DNA from: Acidobacteriota bacterium
GTDB lineage: Bacteria; Acidobacteriota; Terriglobia; Acidiferrales; UBA7541
Reading direction: 5' to 3'
DNA: 60,387 nt
Assembly: GCA_003167215.1 (NCBI GenBank)
Contig: PMTV01000066.1
Location: 1-60,387 of the forward strand
Both the position numbers and the translations under genes were made by a program. Positions 1 through 8,787 of the stretch are shown here, in pieces. The notes under the pieces were generated by a model that did no database searches, was not told where the DNA came from, and saw nothing but the letters and a program-made list of their open reading frames with translations. Every line of letters begins with the position of its first letter. Within the stretch, counting starts at the first letter, position 1.

Positions 1-168
1 AACGGTGGTGAAATCAGAAGGGCGCTCGGGCGACTTCTCTAGCGTCGGTCGCAGAGTTCTTTCTTCCCACTTGAGTTCTGCCTGCGACGGCTTGCGCTTC
101 GCATCGAGAGCATCCGCCGCATTAGTCTTCAGAGGGTCAGCGGTCTTCTCGCCAATTTTCTCGGCCAT
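1..168 (-). CDS. methylmalonyl-CoA mutase family protein, N-terminal fragment
   Basis: Only the first 56 codons are inside the window; the gene continues to the left. The start is ATG at 168-166 with GGAG at 180-177 as ribosome binding site. The segment reads WEERTLRPTLEKSPERPSDF, which matches the N-terminal TIM-barrel entry of acyl-CoA mutase large subunits (conserved W, TL.P.L.K.PER, F.T). In the family this enzyme interconverts (R)-methylmalonyl-CoA and succinyl-CoA using adenosylcobalamin in the cytoplasm. The residues deciding between methylmalonyl-, isobutyryl- and ethylmalonyl-CoA mutase lie outside the window, so substrate is not assigned. The first 25 residues before this block are polar and variable, as is usual. 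Confidence 0.72.
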   Translation of the reverse strand, partial: MAEKIGEKTADPLKTNAADALDAKRKPSQAELKWEERTLRPTLEKSPERPSDFTTV

Positions 169-224
169 GGACAGAGCTCCTTGGACGGCGGGGCAATGCT
201 CAACACGTAAACGGTCTATCGTTC

Positions 225-253
225 ATTCTAGGGCAACGCGACGGCAGCGGCAA
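225..253 (-). promoter_or_regulatory. putative sigma-70 promoter of the mutase gene
   Basis: On the minus strand TTGCCG (253-248), a 17-base spacer and TAGAAT (230-225) form a good -35/-10 pair, about 55 bases upstream of the mutase start codon. The interval 169-345 otherwise shows no gene. Confidence 0.45.
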
Positions 254-345
254 GCTGCGGAAATTGAGGTTAGCATTGAAGAACGAGCCGGTGCTGGATC
301 AGGAGCCGACTCTTGAAGATGAATCGCCTTCCGGCTTCGACCGGA

Positions 346-2412
346 TTACTTTGCTCCGACAGGGCTACCGGCATCCGGCGTTCCAGGAATCAGGTTCTCG
401 CGATAGACCTTTCCTCGCAGCGCATCCGCCATGGTAATACGGCTGACTTCCAGCGTGCGCCCCATGGCCTGATTGAAATTCACGAGAGCTTCTTCCAAGT
501 TGACCTTGGCTCGCAATTCCGTACCTTGCGCGGCGGTCAAATCGCGGGACCGAAGCACGACGTTGTAGCTGGTGGACGAACCGAGCTGATATTTCTTCTG
601 TTCGGCGTCCAACGTTTGCTGCGCCAGGTTTCGAGCCTTTTCCGCAGCGGCCACCTGGGCACGATCCTGCTGCAAGGCGATGATGGTATTGCGGACGTTG
701 AGCACGATTGTGTTTTGTGTCTGGCGATACTGCGTTTGCTGCTGGCGCTCGTCGAGCAGGGCGCGGGCGTTGTCTGCCTGCGCCGAGCGGTTGCGCAGCG
801 GAATGGCAAAAGTCACCCCGCCTGCATACGTCGGGAAATTGTTGTTGATCATGTTAGAGAGGGCGCTGCCCAAGCCATTCGTCTGCACGCCCGAAGGAAA
901 TACCGGAAACCCCACCACTTCGTTCCCTATTTGAAGCCCGGTAGTAGAGTCCACAATGGGTTCACTCGGGATGGGCACAATCGAAGTGGGAGTTGTGGAA
1001 GTCTGCGTGATTGCGTTTCCCGAGAGACCCGTCTGGCTGAACTGGGCGTAAACATTGAGCGAGGGAAGAAGAGCGTTCTTTGTAGCCTTCACTTCGATGC
1101 CGGCGTTCTTCAGGTTCAGATCCGCCTGATATATTTCAGGCCGCTTCTTCCAGGCTTCCTGTACTGCATCCTGCAGCGGAATATTTTCCACCACTTCGGG
1201 ATTCGAGATGGTTGTGGTCGGGATAATTTCGAGGCCCACCAGCTCCGGCGCCATCAGATTCTTAGTGATGTCATTCAGCAGGACGGTCTGTTGCTGCAGG
1301 CGCGTAGTCTGCGCCACGATCAAGTTCTGCTGGTCGGTGGCGACTTGCGATTCCGCGGTGAGCACGTCGAGCGGCGCCATGGTTCCAATCTGCAGCTGCT
1401 TTTTGTTGTCTTCATACAATTTTGTCGAAACACCCACCGCGGCTTCCTGCACGATCACATTCTGCCGGTCGAAGACCAGTTCCCAATAGTCATTGGAGAC
1501 TTGCGTGACTGTCGCGATCACCTGCTGCGCCAATTGCGACTCGGACACCTTGATGAAATTCTTAGCTTCGAGGATGTAACGGGTATTCACGAGTATTCCG
1601 AAGCCGTTCAGCAGCGGCTGCGTTAGAGTGGCCGTCAAGACGGGCTGGATATATGGGTTAAATAGGTTTTCCGACAAGTTCGAGGCTTGCCGAGTGGTAT
1701 TAAGGGTCACCGAGAAGTTCGCGCCGGTATGAAAACCCTCGGAGTAGCCGAAATTGTAGGTATAACCGTTTGACGATATAGCTTCCGCGGTGTCGGAGGT
1801 TGTTCCAGTGCCGGAAATGAACGGGTTATTGACCGGTATCGTCGAGCGCGCCCATCCTACCGTTCCTGTAATTAGGGGATCGAACGAAACGGATGGCGAA
1901 GTACCCAGCACCACCTGCTGCGAATTGCTTGATTGCGGGATTCCGCCGGCTTTCGCTTTCAAGAGCTGCGTTTCTTCAATCCAAGGCTGGAACTTTTGTA
2001 CGCTGATGTTCAGATTATTTTCGAGCGCCAGCGATATCACATCTTCCAGGCTGAGCATCAACTTGTCGCCCTGAATCAGTTGGTCGATGCGAGGGGAGTT
2101 TGTCAGCATGGGCTGAGCGATCTGCAGTGAGCGGTACGGAGCGGTGATGTCCGGCAAGACGTGCTTGCCATTCGAATAGTCCGGGCCCATCTTCATGCTC
2201 CGCGCTTCGTCAGCGGCAGGAGTGTTGGGCTGGGCTTTGAGCTCGCCGCCTGTCGGCTCTTGCGTTTGCCCCGGCTGAGCTTGCCCAGGAGTTTGTTGGG
2301 ATTGCACTCCTTGCGGGGCCTGCGTTTCCTGTGACTGAGCAAAAACCGGTGAAACGACAAGAGAAGCAGCCGTCAGAAACACCAGCGCAACATGAGTAAT
2401 CCTTCGAATCAT
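346..2412 (-). CDS. TolC family outer-membrane efflux protein
   Basis: A 688-residue outer-membrane channel factor. A signal peptide (about residues 1-25, ending VFAQ) is followed by a Gln/Pro-rich stretch to about residue 60. Then come the two OEP repeats: long amphipathic helices with the typical NLNISVQKF start and coiled-coil segments rich in Gln and Ala (for example near 560-620). In the family the trimer forms a beta-barrel plus periplasmic alpha-barrel and joins an inner-membrane pump through an adaptor. No adaptor or pump gene is next to it, so the partner is unknown. It is longer than E. coli TolC because of the N-terminal linker and an inserted loop with many Thr/Ser/Gly around 200-230 and 475-520. 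GAGAGGGA precedes the ATG. The operator-like repeat at 2577-2614 lies upstream. Confidence 0.9.
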   Translation of the reverse strand: MIRRITHVALVFLTAASLVVSPVFAQSQETQAPQGVQSQQTPGQAQPGQTQEPTGGELKAQPNTPAADEARSMKMGPDYSNGKHVLPDITAPYRSLQIAQPMLTNSPRIDQLIQGDKLMLSLEDVISLALENNLNISVQKFQPWIEETQLLKAKAGGIPQSSNSQQVVLGTSPSVSFDPLITGTVGWARSTIPVNNPFISGTGTTSDTAEAISSNGYTYNFGYSEGFHTGANFSVTLNTTRQASNLSENLFNPYIQPVLTATLTQPLLNGFGILVNTRYILEAKNFIKVSESQLAQQVIATVTQVSNDYWELVFDRQNVIVQEAAVGVSTKLYEDNKKQLQIGTMAPLDVLTAESQVATDQQNLIVAQTTRLQQQTVLLNDITKNLMAPELVGLEIIPTTTISNPEVVENIPLQDAVQEAWKKRPEIYQADLNLKNAGIEVKATKNALLPSLNVYAQFSQTGLSGNAITQTSTTPTSIVPIPSEPIVDSTTGLQIGNEVVGFPVFPSGVQTNGLGSALSNMINNNFPTYAGGVTFAIPLRNRSAQADNARALLDERQQQTQYRQTQNTIVLNVRNTIIALQQDRAQVAAAEKARNLAQQTLDAEQKKYQLGSSTSYNVVLRSRDLTAAQGTELRAKVNLEEALVNFNQAMGRTLEVSRITMADALRGKVYRENLIPGTPDAGSPVGAK

Positions 2413-2576
2413 CGTTGTTCCCTCTCAGAGTAGTGAAACGTCGAAATGCCAGCAGGCCTCACCCTATCTAAACGCACGCGCAGGCCCATTTGTTTCAAAT
2501 GGACTCTTTCGGTGCAACGCAGCGGCCATGCATATCCAGTTGAAATTAGACGGTTAATCGGGAATTTCGGCTCACG

Positions 2577-2614
2577 GTTCGTTCATTAGCGAACATTACT
2601 GTGCGTAAACGAAC
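2577..2614. promoter_or_regulatory. operator-like inverted repeats in a divergent intergenic region
   Basis: The 356-base gap between the tolC-like gene (minus) and the TPM gene (plus) contains GTTCGTT (2577-2583) mirrored by AACGAAC (2608-2614), with a second inner pair GTTCG/CGAAC (2577-2581, 2590-2594). Nested palindromes of this size upstream of an efflux factor resemble TetR/MarR-type operators. No such regulator gene is in the window, so the assignment is inference. Confidence 0.3.
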
Positions 2615-2724
2615 AAACGGACACCGGAGTGTAGCATCGCAACTTACCCGCTGACAATCTCGTGCACAAACTCGTGATTCTTGATTGGTGCGACTGCGTT
2701 GGTTTGGTTGGGACAGCACGTACG

Positions 2725-2754
2725 TTGACACCATCGTTCAGGTAGTTCTAACAT
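2725..2754 (+). promoter_or_regulatory. putative sigma-70 promoter of the TPM-domain gene
   Basis: TTGACA (2725-2730), an 18-base spacer and TAACAT (2749-2754). Transcription would begin near 2761, leaving only about eight bases before the ATG at 2769. This supports 2769 rather than the upstream in-frame ATG at 2685 as the start. Confidence 0.45.
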
Positions 2755-2768
2755 GCCCGCCACCTACC

Positions 2769-3605
2769 ATGCCGTCCGTGCGCAAGCAGAGGAAGTCCAT
2801 CGACAGCCTGAAGGCCGCCACCGTTCTGCTGGCGTGTTTTGGATGGCTGTTCCTCACGCTCGGTGCATACGCTCAGAACGGCCTTCCCAAAACGAAGCCC
2901 GAGGGCTACGTAAACGACTATGCGGGGGTGCTGAGCCAGCCAGCTCGCAACCTGCTCACTGCGCTTTGCACCGAAGTGGACCAGAAAGCGCATGCCCAGA
3001 TTTCAGTCGTCACCGTCAAGTCTCTAGACGGAAGGCCAATTGCAGACTTTACAGTCGATCTTTTCACAAGATGGGGAGTTGGCCCAAAGCAATCCAATCA
3101 GGGAGTTCTGATTCTTGTTTCACCGCAGGACCACCAGTATTGGACGACTGTAGGATATGGGCTGGAACCGATACTTCCCGACGGCAAAGTTGGTGGCTTC
3201 GGCCGTGAAGCAGTTCCGTATCTTCGCGATGGAAACTACGACGCTGCAATGCTTCTCATGACTCGCCGCGTCGCCGATGTGATCGCGCAGGATCGCGGCG
3301 TCACTCTCAGCGCCACGACGTCTATTCCTGCGGCGCGCACGCCCCGCCGAGACCAACAAAGGAACGGGCCCAATCCCATCTTCATAATTATATTCTTGAT
3401 TTTTCTCTTCTCACTGATTGCGAACCTAATCAAGCGAGGAGGCGGGAGAGGTGGGCGGGGCGGTGGGTGGATCGGTCCAATGATTGGTGGAATGATGATG
3501 GGTGGAGGAGGATTTGGTGGAGGGGGATTTGGGGGAGGCGGCGGTGGCTTCGGCGGTTTCGGCGGAGGAGCGACGGGCGGAGGCGGTGCAGGCGGTAGCT
3601 GGTAA
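2769..3605 (+). CDS. TPM-domain (YgcG-type) membrane protein with Gly-rich tail
   Basis: 278 residues from the ATG at 2769, chosen because an N-terminal signal/anchor (LLACFGWLFLTLGAYAQ) follows a short basic leader and because the upstream promoter would exclude the 2685 start. A TPM domain (TPM_phosphatase, PF04536) follows, with its typical VNDYAGVLS start and NQGVLILVSPQDHQYW strand. Then a transmembrane helix (FIIIFLIFLFSLIANLI) and a tail of about 50 residues that is almost only Gly with some Met and Phe. Family members are periplasmic-facing membrane proteins of ill-defined function, often paired with LemA; a lemA gene lies two genes downstream, in keeping with this. Confidence 0.85.
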   Translation: MPSVRKQRKSIDSLKAATVLLACFGWLFLTLGAYAQNGLPKTKPEGYVNDYAGVLSQPARNLLTALCTEVDQKAHAQISVVTVKSLDGRPIADFTVDLFTRWGVGPKQSNQGVLILVSPQDHQYWTTVGYGLEPILPDGKVGGFGREAVPYLRDGNYDAAMLLMTRRVADVIAQDRGVTLSATTSIPAARTPRRDQQRNGPNPIFIIIFLIFLFSLIANLIKRGGGRGGRGGGWIGPMIGGMMMGGGGFGGGGFGGGGGGFGGFGGGATGGGGAGGSW

Positions 3606-3646
3606 TTTTGTTTCTTCGCACGCGTAGTTAGCTAAGGACATCGCGA

Positions 3647-4363
3647 ATGGAAGCTAAACTGACAGAACTGGTGGATCGGCTGAAAGCGGCGATTCACGAC
3701 AACCTTAAGACTGTCGTGCTCTACGGCTCGGCGGTTACCGGCGAATTCCGCGCCGGGCATTCGGACCTGAATATCGTGTGCGTAGTGGATCGAGCCGATG
3801 CCGCGCTTCTCGAACATTCCCACGGCGTCGCGGATTGGTGGATTCGGCAAGGTAATCCGCCTCCGCTTTTTTTTACGCAGGATGAACTGCGCCGCTCAGC
3901 CGACGTGTTCGCCATCGAGCTTCTGGACATGAAGCTCCATCACCGCATTCTTTTAGGCACGGATTTTCTGGCCGAGTTCGAAGTGCCGCTGCAGCTACAC
4001 CGCCTTCAAGTGGAACGCGAACTTCGCACAGCCTGGCTGCGTCTGCGCCAGGCGATACTCGCTGCGCCGCTCAGCAATAAAGTCCACCTCGGCATTATGA
4101 TGAATTCTGTTTCGCCATTCTGCGCGCTATTTCGCCACGCGCTGCTGGCCCTGGGTCACGAGATGCCGACCACGAAACGCGGAAGCGTGGATGCTATAGC
4201 GTCGCTGACCGGCGGGAACCCGACGGCATTTCAAGCCATACTCGATCTGCGGGAAGGGAAACGGAAGAAGCGCGAAATTGATGTCGAGGCATCACTCAAT
4301 GCCTATCTCGAGCTGGTTGAGGTCGTCACGAATGAAGTGGACCGCCGGCTCGAATCTGCCTGA
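3647..4363 (+). CDS. nucleotidyltransferase-fold protein with Asn at the second catalytic position
   Basis: 238 residues, ATG at 3647 preceded by AAGGA. The N-terminal third has the Pol-beta nucleotidyltransferase signature VVLYGSAVTGEFRAGHSDLN: Gly-Ser, then the metal-binding Asp, but the second acidic residue of the D-x-D pair is Asn. A later acidic strand (FAIELLDM) could supply the third ligand. The C-terminal half is helical and may be a substrate-binding bundle as in aminoglycoside adenylyltransferase-like and HEPN-linked proteins. It lies between the TPM and lemA genes with 41- and 60-base gaps, so co-transcription is likely. The substrate is unknown and activity is uncertain given the substitution. 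Confidence 0.7.
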   Translation: MEAKLTELVDRLKAAIHDNLKTVVLYGSAVTGEFRAGHSDLNIVCVVDRADAALLEHSHGVADWWIRQGNPPPLFFTQDELRRSADVFAIELLDMKLHHRILLGTDFLAEFEVPLQLHRLQVERELRTAWLRLRQAILAAPLSNKVHLGIMMNSVSPFCALFRHALLALGHEMPTTKRGSVDAIASLTGGNPTAFQAILDLREGKRKKREIDVEASLNAYLELVEVVTNEVDRRLESA

Positions 4364-4423
4364 CGATTTTTTGGGGCAGGTTCTGCCGCGGGGTGATTGA
4401 ATGAATTTCCACAGGAGGATTTC

Positions 4424-5005
4424 ATGAAAGCAGTTGCAGCGATCATCGTCGTGCTCGTCATCTTCGCGCTGATAGTCGGCGGTTCGTACGTTTCACATCG
4501 CAATCAGATGGTTACTCTGAACGAAACGGTGAAGTCCAACTGGGCTCAGGTGGACGTAGTCCTTCAGCGCCGGTCGGACCTGATCCCGAACCTGGTGGAA
4601 ACGGTGAAAGGCTTCGCCGCGCACGAAGAAACCGTCTTCGGCGATATCGCGAAGGCTCGTTCAGCGTTGATGGGCGCGCAAACTCCGCAGGATAAAATCG
4701 CGGCGAACGGCCAGCTCGATGGCGCGCTCAGCCGACTGCTCCTGATTGTCGAAAATTACCCGCAGCTTAAATCAAACGAAAATTTCCTGCGCTTGCAGGA
4801 CGAGCTGGCCGGCACGGAGAACCGCATCGCGGTCGAACGCAAGCGTTACAACGATTCCATCCAGGCCTACAACACGTACATCGGGCTATTCCCGAACAAT
4901 ATTTATGCGGGCTGGGCCGGTTTCAAGCGCAACGACGCGTATTTCCAGGCTTCGGAGACTTCGCGCGAAGCTCCCAAAGTTCAATTTCCCGCGGCTAAGC
5001 CTTAG
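4424..5005 (+). CDS. lemA: LemA family membrane protein
   Basis: 193 residues. ATG at 4424 is chosen over the in-frame TTG at 4397 because AGGAGG (4413-4418) sits five bases before it. One N-terminal transmembrane helix (residues about 3-23) is followed by the conserved LemA core, with the signature RRSDLIPNLVETVKGFAAHE, and long antiparallel helices exposed outside the membrane. The last 40 residues carry NDSIQAYNTYIGLFPNNIYA, another family hallmark. The role of the family is unclear; it is often linked to TPM proteins, and one lies upstream here. Confidence 0.93.
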   Translation: MKAVAAIIVVLVIFALIVGGSYVSHRNQMVTLNETVKSNWAQVDVVLQRRSDLIPNLVETVKGFAAHEETVFGDIAKARSALMGAQTPQDKIAANGQLDGALSRLLLIVENYPQLKSNENFLRLQDELAGTENRIAVERKRYNDSIQAYNTYIGLFPNNIYAGWAGFKRNDAYFQASETSREAPKVQFPAAKP

Positions 5006-5071
5006 GCGGGAATTCGGCTAAATAATTGCGTTGAGAAATTCCGGGCGATGATGTCCGGTCCGGCTGGTAGT

Positions 5072-5494
5072 TTAGCGGGTGGTTCGGGGCACGGGTGCGG
5101 TGGCGGTCGGAGCGCTGGCGCGTTTGCGCTCACTTGGATCCCAATCAGTGGGAGGGAACGCGATACGCCAGAACTTGGGTGAGGGCTCGGAGAATTCCAG
5201 ACCCACTTCCGATCTGCCGCTGTTGTAATCGCCCTGAAAAATTACGGTGCACGGAAGCTCTTCCTGAGTCTGAGGATTGCTGATGGTGAGCTTCTGACCG
5301 CGCTTCACCTTGGCAGCCAGCAGCACGAGGCAGCCGTTCGCGTTCACGGTGATAGTCTTTGTTTTTTCCTGAAATAGCTCGCCTTCGGTTGAGCGGACCT
5401 CTACGGACATCCCAATCCGCACTCGCTGCGTCCGCCGCGGCTCGGCATAAACTTTGCCTTCCGTGTCGCGCGAAGGTTCCTTAACGTTTGCCAT
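5072..5494 (-). CDS. PilZ-like domain protein
   Basis: 140 residues from ATG 5494, preceded by GGGAG with a six-base spacer; an in-frame start ten codons upstream lacks this. A RRTQRVRIG motif opens a PilZ-like beta barrel, with NGCLVLL and GLEFSEPSPKFWRIAFPP further on. PilZ domains classically bind cyclic di-GMP through RxxxR and D/NxSxxG; here the second motif is degenerate (VNANGCLVL), so binding cannot be assumed. Its C-terminal FW.I..PP..W block is shared with the protein at 59798-60130. It faces lemA convergently and likely forms a single-gene unit. Confidence 0.65.
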   Translation of the reverse strand: MANVKEPSRDTEGKVYAEPRRTQRVRIGMSVEVRSTEGELFQEKTKTITVNANGCLVLLAAKVKRGQKLTISNPQTQEELPCTVIFQGDYNSGRSEVGLEFSEPSPKFWRIAFPPTDWDPSERKRASAPTATAPVPRTTR

Positions 5495-5524
5495 ACAAGT
5501 CTCCCGTCGGTTGATACCCAGCAA

Positions 5525-5874
5525 GCCTCACAGCTAGCTACAATTCCTATTAGACGCTCAGCGGCGTCACGATTCTCATTTTGGAACGGTTCTTGGCCTT
5601 CGCTTCCACCCCCAGCGCTAGCTAACAGAATGACACAATGTCGCGGCTAGGCTGGGCCCTTTTCTCGGACAATTGAAACAAGAGTTACTCCCAGGCTGAG
5701 GGGCCATGCCGGCGTACCCATCAAGACCAACAGGGGCGGTTTTTCACTCCAGCCGCGTGATTTATCAACATTACAGCTTAATGAATCCTGTTGCTCCCAC
5801 CTTGACCCTGCTTGCCTCCCGCGCTACGCTACCAATCACCCAGTGTTCTGGAGGCGTCGCGCCCGCGATACTGA
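5525..5874. promoter_or_regulatory. 350-base intergenic region upstream of phoH with weak promoter candidate
   Basis: No convincing gene was found here. TTGACC (5802-5807), a 17-base spacer and TACGCT (5825-5830) could be a weak promoter for phoH. GGAGG at 5850 is too far from the phoH ATG (5875) to be a normal ribosome binding site. Confidence 0.25.
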
Positions 5875-6846
5875 ATGAAACAAACCGTCCGACTAGTGGG
5901 TGGCATCAGCGAGCTTTTTGGTACCCTCGACGAAAACATCAAGCTGTTCGAATCAACCCTGCACGTCACGACCCATTTGCAGGATCATGACCTGGAAATC
6001 GAAGGGGCACCCGCTCAAGTGGAGCGCGCGGCCCAAATCCTCGGAGAATATAATAACCGCGTGCGCGAAGGCCGCGTCCCGGCCAGCCAAGAAGTGAAAT
6101 CGCTGCTCCGTGTCGCCACCACAGCCCCATCGTCCGAGTTGCGCGGCGCTTTTTCACCCACGCGCGTGCGCTCCTTCGGCAAGAAAAGCATCGCGCCTAA
6201 GAGTCCCAATCAGGCGCGCTATATGGAAGCGCTCGAAACGTTTGACATGGTTTTCGCGATCGGCCCCGGCGGAACGGGAAAAACCTACCTGGCTGTGTCT
6301 ATGGCTGTCTCCGCGCTGCTCTCCAAGCAAGTCACTCGAATTATTCTCGCGCGGCCGGCAGTGGAAGCCGGCGAGCGCTTGGGTTTTCTCCCCGGAACAC
6401 TTCAGGAGAAGGTCGATCCCTACATGCGCCCGCTCTATGATGCGCTTCACGACTTGCTGGAAGCCGACAAACTGGAGAGTTTTCTTGAAAAAGGCATTAT
6501 CGAGGTTGCGCCGCTGGCCTTCATGCGCGGGCGCACGCTGAACGATTCCTTCGTCATCCTCGATGAGGCGCAGAACACCACCAGCGAGCAGATGAAAATG
6601 TTTCTCACGCGATTGGGGTTCAATTCAAAGGCGGTGATCACGGGAGACGTCACGCAGATCGACCTGCCGGATTCGCGCCGCTCGGGACTGGTGGAAGCCA
6701 TCGAAATCGTGGGCAAGATCGAAGGAATCTCGATGGTTTATTTCGACGAGCACGACGTCGTGCGCCACAGCCTGGTTCAGCGTATTATCAAAGCTTACGA
6801 CGAGCACGGTGCAGCCCATCCTGCCGGCAAGAATCATCGCGCCTAA
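5875..6846 (+). CDS. phoH: PhoH family ATPase (YbeZ type)
   Basis: 323 residues. Walker A is GPGGTGKT at about 130-137 and Walker B is VILDEAQN about 95 residues later. An N-terminal region of about 110 residues with the KH-like segment of YbeZ proteins precedes the ATPase core. The family is a cytoplasmic NTPase that partners with YbeY in RNA metabolism. The ybeY gene starts ten bases downstream, followed by corC and era, a gene order widely conserved in bacteria. The ATG at 5875 directly follows an in-frame TGA, so no longer form is possible; no good Shine-Dalgarno was seen. Confidence 0.95.
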   Translation: MKQTVRLVGGISELFGTLDENIKLFESTLHVTTHLQDHDLEIEGAPAQVERAAQILGEYNNRVREGRVPASQEVKSLLRVATTAPSSELRGAFSPTRVRSFGKKSIAPKSPNQARYMEALETFDMVFAIGPGGTGKTYLAVSMAVSALLSKQVTRIILARPAVEAGERLGFLPGTLQEKVDPYMRPLYDALHDLLEADKLESFLEKGIIEVAPLAFMRGRTLNDSFVILDEAQNTTSEQMKMFLTRLGFNSKAVITGDVTQIDLPDSRRSGLVEAIEIVGKIEGISMVYFDEHDVVRHSLVQRIIKAYDEHGAAHPAGKNHRA

Positions 6847-6855
6847 TCCAGTTAC

Positions 6856-7329
6856 ATGATTCTCAACCAACAGCATCAGGTGAAAATTTCCATTGGCGAG
6901 CTGGAGAAATTTTCCAGAAAGTTGCGGCGGCTGCTGCGCATTCCCTCCAACGCACTTACGATCTGCCTGGTCACCAATGCGGAAATCGCGAAGTGGAACC
7001 GCGTCTACCGTGGAAAAAATCGCCCCACGGATGTATTGTCGTTCGCAGCGGATGAGCCACACTCCCATCGAAGGATCGGCCGATTGCCGGGAAAACGCAG
7101 TTCTTTCGCGCTGCGCGCTGCCTCTGCGCCGCCGTATTTGGGCGATATTGCGATTGCTCCCGCTGTCGCCCGGCAAAACGCCCGCCGTTTGGGACGCGAT
7201 TTCGACGGCGAAATGCGCATCCTAGTCCTGCACGGAATTCTTCATCTGATGGGATACGACCACGAAACCGATCAGGGTCAAATGGACCGGCGGGAAATGA
7301 GTCTTCGCCGTCATCTCGGTTTGGCATAA
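6856..7329 (+). CDS. ybeY: YbeY endoribonuclease / rRNA maturation factor
   Basis: 157 residues. The zinc site HGILHLMGYDH is at 126-136, with His126, His130 and His136. The PTDVLSF strand typical of YbeY is at 58-64 and LGDIAIAP at 95-102. Between them lies an insertion of about 30 residues (65-94), longer than the usual spacing of about half that, rich in Arg and Ser. YbeY acts in 16S rRNA 3'-end maturation and 70S quality control in the cytoplasm. It starts ten bases after phoH, so translation is probably coupled. Confidence 0.95.
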   Translation: MILNQQHQVKISIGELEKFSRKLRRLLRIPSNALTICLVTNAEIAKWNRVYRGKNRPTDVLSFAADEPHSHRRIGRLPGKRSSFALRAASAPPYLGDIAIAPAVARQNARRLGRDFDGEMRILVLHGILHLMGYDHETDQGQMDRREMSLRRHLGLA

Positions 7330-7434
7330 TCATGGGCCGACACTTCACTTTTTGGCGTTCCAGCATGCCAGGGCGCAACCGCCGGCCGATTCGCGCTGCG
7401 GCGCCTGCGGTCACGATGTCGGAGCGCCTCTAGC

Positions 7435-8691
7435 GTGGCCATTTTTTTCTACACCGCCGGCATTCTTTTTCTTACAGTTATTCTGCTGTTCTTCTCCTAC
7501 CTTGACCGGGTGTACCGCGAGCTGGGCCGCGCGTCCACTGGCCGCATCCACGACCATCTGGAAACGTTCGAATCCGAAGTTGCTCCGCGGTTCCACATGG
7601 CGCCCCGTCGAGCTGCGCTGGCATTCAGTCTTCTCACGCGCCTCTGGCTCGTCCTTGTCGCAGCGATTACCGCTCGGGCGGTAATCTTCTTCTCGCTCGG
7701 AACTTGGGAAGCTGCGCTTGAGATGATTTTCTTCCTGGGCGCCGAAGTCGTGGTGGCCATGCAGTTTTTGCCTTCGCTTCTTCTTGCGCGCGCTCCGGGC
7801 AACTGGATCGCGCCCTTCGTTCCGATCGTGCGCGCATTTCTGCTTCTCACGTGGCCGGTTCTGGCTGTGCTCGAACTCCTGGTGTCCGTGCTCCACGTTT
7901 CGGAAGAGGAGCAAAGCGCCCCGGCGGCCGAGCAGCAAGCCATCGAAGATTTTGTCGACGCTGCAACGGAAGAGGGAATCATCGAGCAGGACGAAGCGCG
8001 GCTCATCGAACAGGTGGTCGAGTTCGGCGACAAGCGCGTCCGCGAAGTGATGACGCCGCGCCCCGACGTGATCGCCATTCGCGCGGATGCTTCGTTGGAA
8101 GACTTGCGCGACCTTGCTGTCGAAACAAAATTCTCACGTCTGCCGGTTTTCGAAAAATCATTGGACGACATCGTGGGCATCGTCATGGCGCGAGATATGC
8201 TCGAGGTGCCGGACACCGAAGCCGCTCATCGCACGGTTCGCGAGCTGATGCGACCGGCTCTTTTCGTGCCGGAGACGAAGTTTGGGTCCGAGCTGCTGAA
8301 AGAAATGCAGCGCAAGAACCAGCAGATGGGGATTGTGATTGACGAGTACGGCTTGATGGCCGGTGTCGTCACCATCGAAGACATGGTGGAGGAGATTGTC
8401 GGCGAAATCGGTGAAGAAGATCGCAGGCCGGCGCCCGATGTGATTCGCGAAGCCGGCGGCGCGTTGGTAGTTCGCGGCAGCGTTCCGGTGGATAAAGTCG
8501 GCGAACTGTTCGGTGTGAAACTCGACGCCGCCATGCGGCACTCCACCTCCAGCACAATCGCTGGATTGTTGAATAGTGTTGCAGGCCACGTTCCGCGCAC
8601 CGGCGAAATCATCGACGCCGACGGCCTTCGCTTCGAAGTTCTCGAAGCCAATCAGCGCAAAGTTCTGCGCGTCCGCGTCCGCTTTAACTGA
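7435..8691 (+). CDS. CorC/HlyC-type CBS-domain membrane protein
   Basis: 418 residues from GTG 7435. Three or so transmembrane helices in the first 150 residues form a short N-terminal membrane domain. Two CBS domains follow (about 200-320, with VMTPRPDVIAI and IVIDEYGLMAGVVTIED) and a C-terminal CorC_HlyC domain (about 335-415). Relatives act in magnesium/cobalt homeostasis; transport direction and ion are not evident from sequence. It is the third gene of the phoH-ybeY-corC-era block, a usual position. Confidence 0.9.
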   Translation: MAIFFYTAGILFLTVILLFFSYLDRVYRELGRASTGRIHDHLETFESEVAPRFHMAPRRAALAFSLLTRLWLVLVAAITARAVIFFSLGTWEAALEMIFFLGAEVVVAMQFLPSLLLARAPGNWIAPFVPIVRAFLLLTWPVLAVLELLVSVLHVSEEEQSAPAAEQQAIEDFVDAATEEGIIEQDEARLIEQVVEFGDKRVREVMTPRPDVIAIRADASLEDLRDLAVETKFSRLPVFEKSLDDIVGIVMARDMLEVPDTEAAHRTVRELMRPALFVPETKFGSELLKEMQRKNQQMGIVIDEYGLMAGVVTIEDMVEEIVGEIGEEDRRPAPDVIREAGGALVVRGSVPVDKVGELFGVKLDAAMRHSTSSTIAGLLNSVAGHVPRTGEIIDADGLRFEVLEANQRKVLRVRVRFN

Positions 8692-8771
8692 GACTCTTGG
8701 AAAGAAGGCGTTGTCATCCCTCCGCCTCTTTCTTCTTCCGCTGAAACCTACTCGCATCCAGCCCGATGGCG

Positions 8772-8777
8772 TACAAT
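8772..8777 (+). promoter_or_regulatory. -10 box (TACAAT) close to the era start codon
   Basis: TACAAT ends ten bases before the era ATG, inside the 96-base gap after the corC-like gene; no convincing -35 was found. A transcript from here would have a leader of only a few bases. Confidence 0.35.
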
Positions 8778-8787
8778 CGTTGTCTGC

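Noticed and set aside
313-1626. 437-codon plus-strand frame opposite the TolC-like gene
   Set aside because: It is antisense to a clearly coding gene with signal peptide and efflux motifs, and its product is Arg/His-rich with no recognisable domain.
2685-2768. Upstream ATG of the TPM gene at 2685
   Set aside because: It lies before a good promoter (2725-2754) whose transcript would not include it, and the signal peptide begins after 2769.
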